Assembly: GCA_017848205.1 (NCBI GenBank)
Contig: JAGDDO010000520.1
Coordinates: 1-5,337 of the forward strand
DNA: 5,337 nucleotides
Direction of reading: 5' to 3'
Origin: Oscillospiraceae bacterium
Lineage (GTDB): Bacteria; Bacillota_A; Clostridia; Oscillospirales; Ruminococcaceae
Positions 4,913 through 5,337 of this stretch are shown here, one piece after another. Under the pieces are notes generated by a model that was given only the letters and a program-made list of their open reading frames with translations, was not told the DNA's origin and made no database searches. Position 1 is the first letter of the stretch. Each line of letters begins with the position of its first letter. The translations under genes and the position numbers were made by a program.

Positions 4913-4944
4913 TGCAGGGAGCAAACGCAGTTTGCGGATCTGCA
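4913..4944. repeat. Nested inverted repeat, REP-like candidate
   Basis: TGCAG (4913-4917) pairs with CTGCA (4940-4944), and inside it GCAAAC (4921-4926) pairs with GTTTGC (4930-4935) around a 3-nt loop. No T-run follows on either strand, so it is not a terminator. It sits between the end of the TM2 gene and the rplJ promoter, in the kind of place where dispersed palindromic elements are found. Only one copy is in the window, so repeat status is inference. Confidence 0.4.
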
Positions 4945-4972
4945 AGGCAGTATAATTAATTGTTTCTGAAAT

Positions 4973-5016
4973 AAAATCAGCCGCCCGTGTGTACGTAAAA
5001 CCGTAACCGGGCGGCT
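4973..5016 (-). terminator. Terminator of the TM2-domain gene
   Basis: On the minus strand AGCCGCCCG (5016-5008) pairs with CGGGCGGCT (4987-4979) over 9 GC-rich bp. The 20-nt loop holds a small inner stem (TACG 5005-5002 with CGTA 4995-4992). After GA, the T-rich stretch TTTTATTT follows. It lies 26 nt past the TM2 stop. Confidence 0.85.
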
Positions 5017-5042
5017 TAAATGTTCGCTTGTTAATTGACTGA

Positions 5043-5337
5043 TTATCTCTTGATTATTCTTCCGGAACCGTCCTTGAATGTGCCGCTTGCTATCTGGATA
5101 ACATCAACAAGTGTTCCGAAGCCACAGAGACCTCCTGTGCAGAGCCAGAGCAGACCGGACAAAGGCTTTCCTACGTAGAAGCGGTGTATTCCTGCAAGTC
5201 CGAAAAATCCGAGAGCTGCAAGCAGAACAGCTGTTGACTTTGATTTGTCGCTTTCTGTAAAGTCAAATGCTCCGAAATTGTTGTTTACATTAACAGTCGG
5301 CTGATCCAGAGATCTTGAAGCGCCTCTGATCTCCTCT
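5043..5337 (-). CDS. TM2-domain membrane protein, 5' end cut off by the window
   Basis: The last 97 residues of a small membrane protein with a TM2 domain (Pfam PF05154, assigned by recognition) are visible. A hydrophilic stretch (visible residues 1-34, with an NVNNNFG segment) precedes a first membrane segment at about 35-50. The family signature GIHRFYVGK follows at 49-57, then a second segment at about 60-80 with the conserved G-rich and LVD pattern (GLCGFGTLVDVIQIASG). It ends in a basic tail, SGRIIKR, and stop TAA. The loop between the two spans carries the conserved H-R-F-Y residues. TM2 proteins are widespread small membrane proteins of largely unknown biochemical function in bacteria. 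The start and any N-terminal domain lie beyond 5337. It shares strand with rplJ but has its own terminator and is not co-transcribed with it. Confidence 0.9.
   Translation of the reverse strand, partial: EEIRGASRSLDQPTVNVNNNFGAFDFTESDKSKSTAVLLAALGFFGLAGIHRFYVGKPLSGLLWLCTGGLCGFGTLVDVIQIASGTFKDGSGRIIKR

Noticed and set aside
1..5337. A novel defence, mobile or CRISPR system
   Set aside because: Every substantial reading frame is accounted for by a housekeeping or common family, and there are no direct-repeat arrays, transposase or integrase genes, or attachment sites.

Overview
The window looks like chromosomal DNA of a low-to-medium GC Gram-positive bacterium of the Clostridia. The supports are GGAGG-type ribosome binding sites on nearly every gene, sigma-A-like promoters, U-tailed intrinsic terminators, a Firmicutes-style L10 leader attenuator and the rpmG-secE-nusG-rplK gene order. 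A Ruminococcus-like (Oscillospirales) host is a reasonable guess from the protein sequences, but no search was run. Nearly everything is housekeeping, and I see no transposase, phage gene, CRISPR array, tRNA or rRNA.

Layout. Positions 1-1383 (minus strand) hold, in transcription order, rpmG (L33), secE, nusG and a truncated rplK (L11). They are driven by a promoter near 1528-1556 and preceded by a ~140-nt leader with two hairpins. A compact stem-loop just before rplK sits where an L1 autoregulatory site would be expected. Positions 1605-2129 (plus) hold a divergently transcribed, membrane-anchored helix-hairpin-helix protein of the ComEA type. It has a good promoter and ribosome binding site but apparently an ATC in the start-codon position. 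Positions 2290-3620 (plus) hold a long-form ribose-phosphate pyrophosphokinase (prs) with its own promoter and a very strong terminator. Positions 3653-4864 (minus) hold a separate rplJ-rplL (L10, L7/L12) operon with promoter, L10 leader, attenuator and terminator. Positions 4973-5337 (minus) hold the 3' part of a TM2-domain membrane protein gene and its terminator, and a small nested inverted repeat lies between it and the rplJ promoter.

How the genes relate. L11, L10, L7/L12 and L33 are large-subunit ribosomal proteins, NusG couples RNA polymerase to Rho, ribosomes and pausing, and SecE is a core translocon subunit. In most bacteria rplJL directly follows rplKA. Here rplJL is an independent unit about 2.7 kb upstream of rpmG on the same strand, with comEA-like and prs inserted on the opposite strand. 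The points most worth a second look are the comEA-like start codon, the split ribosomal operon, the readable L10 attenuation switch, and the terminator-like hairpin at the very 5' end of the rpmG transcript.
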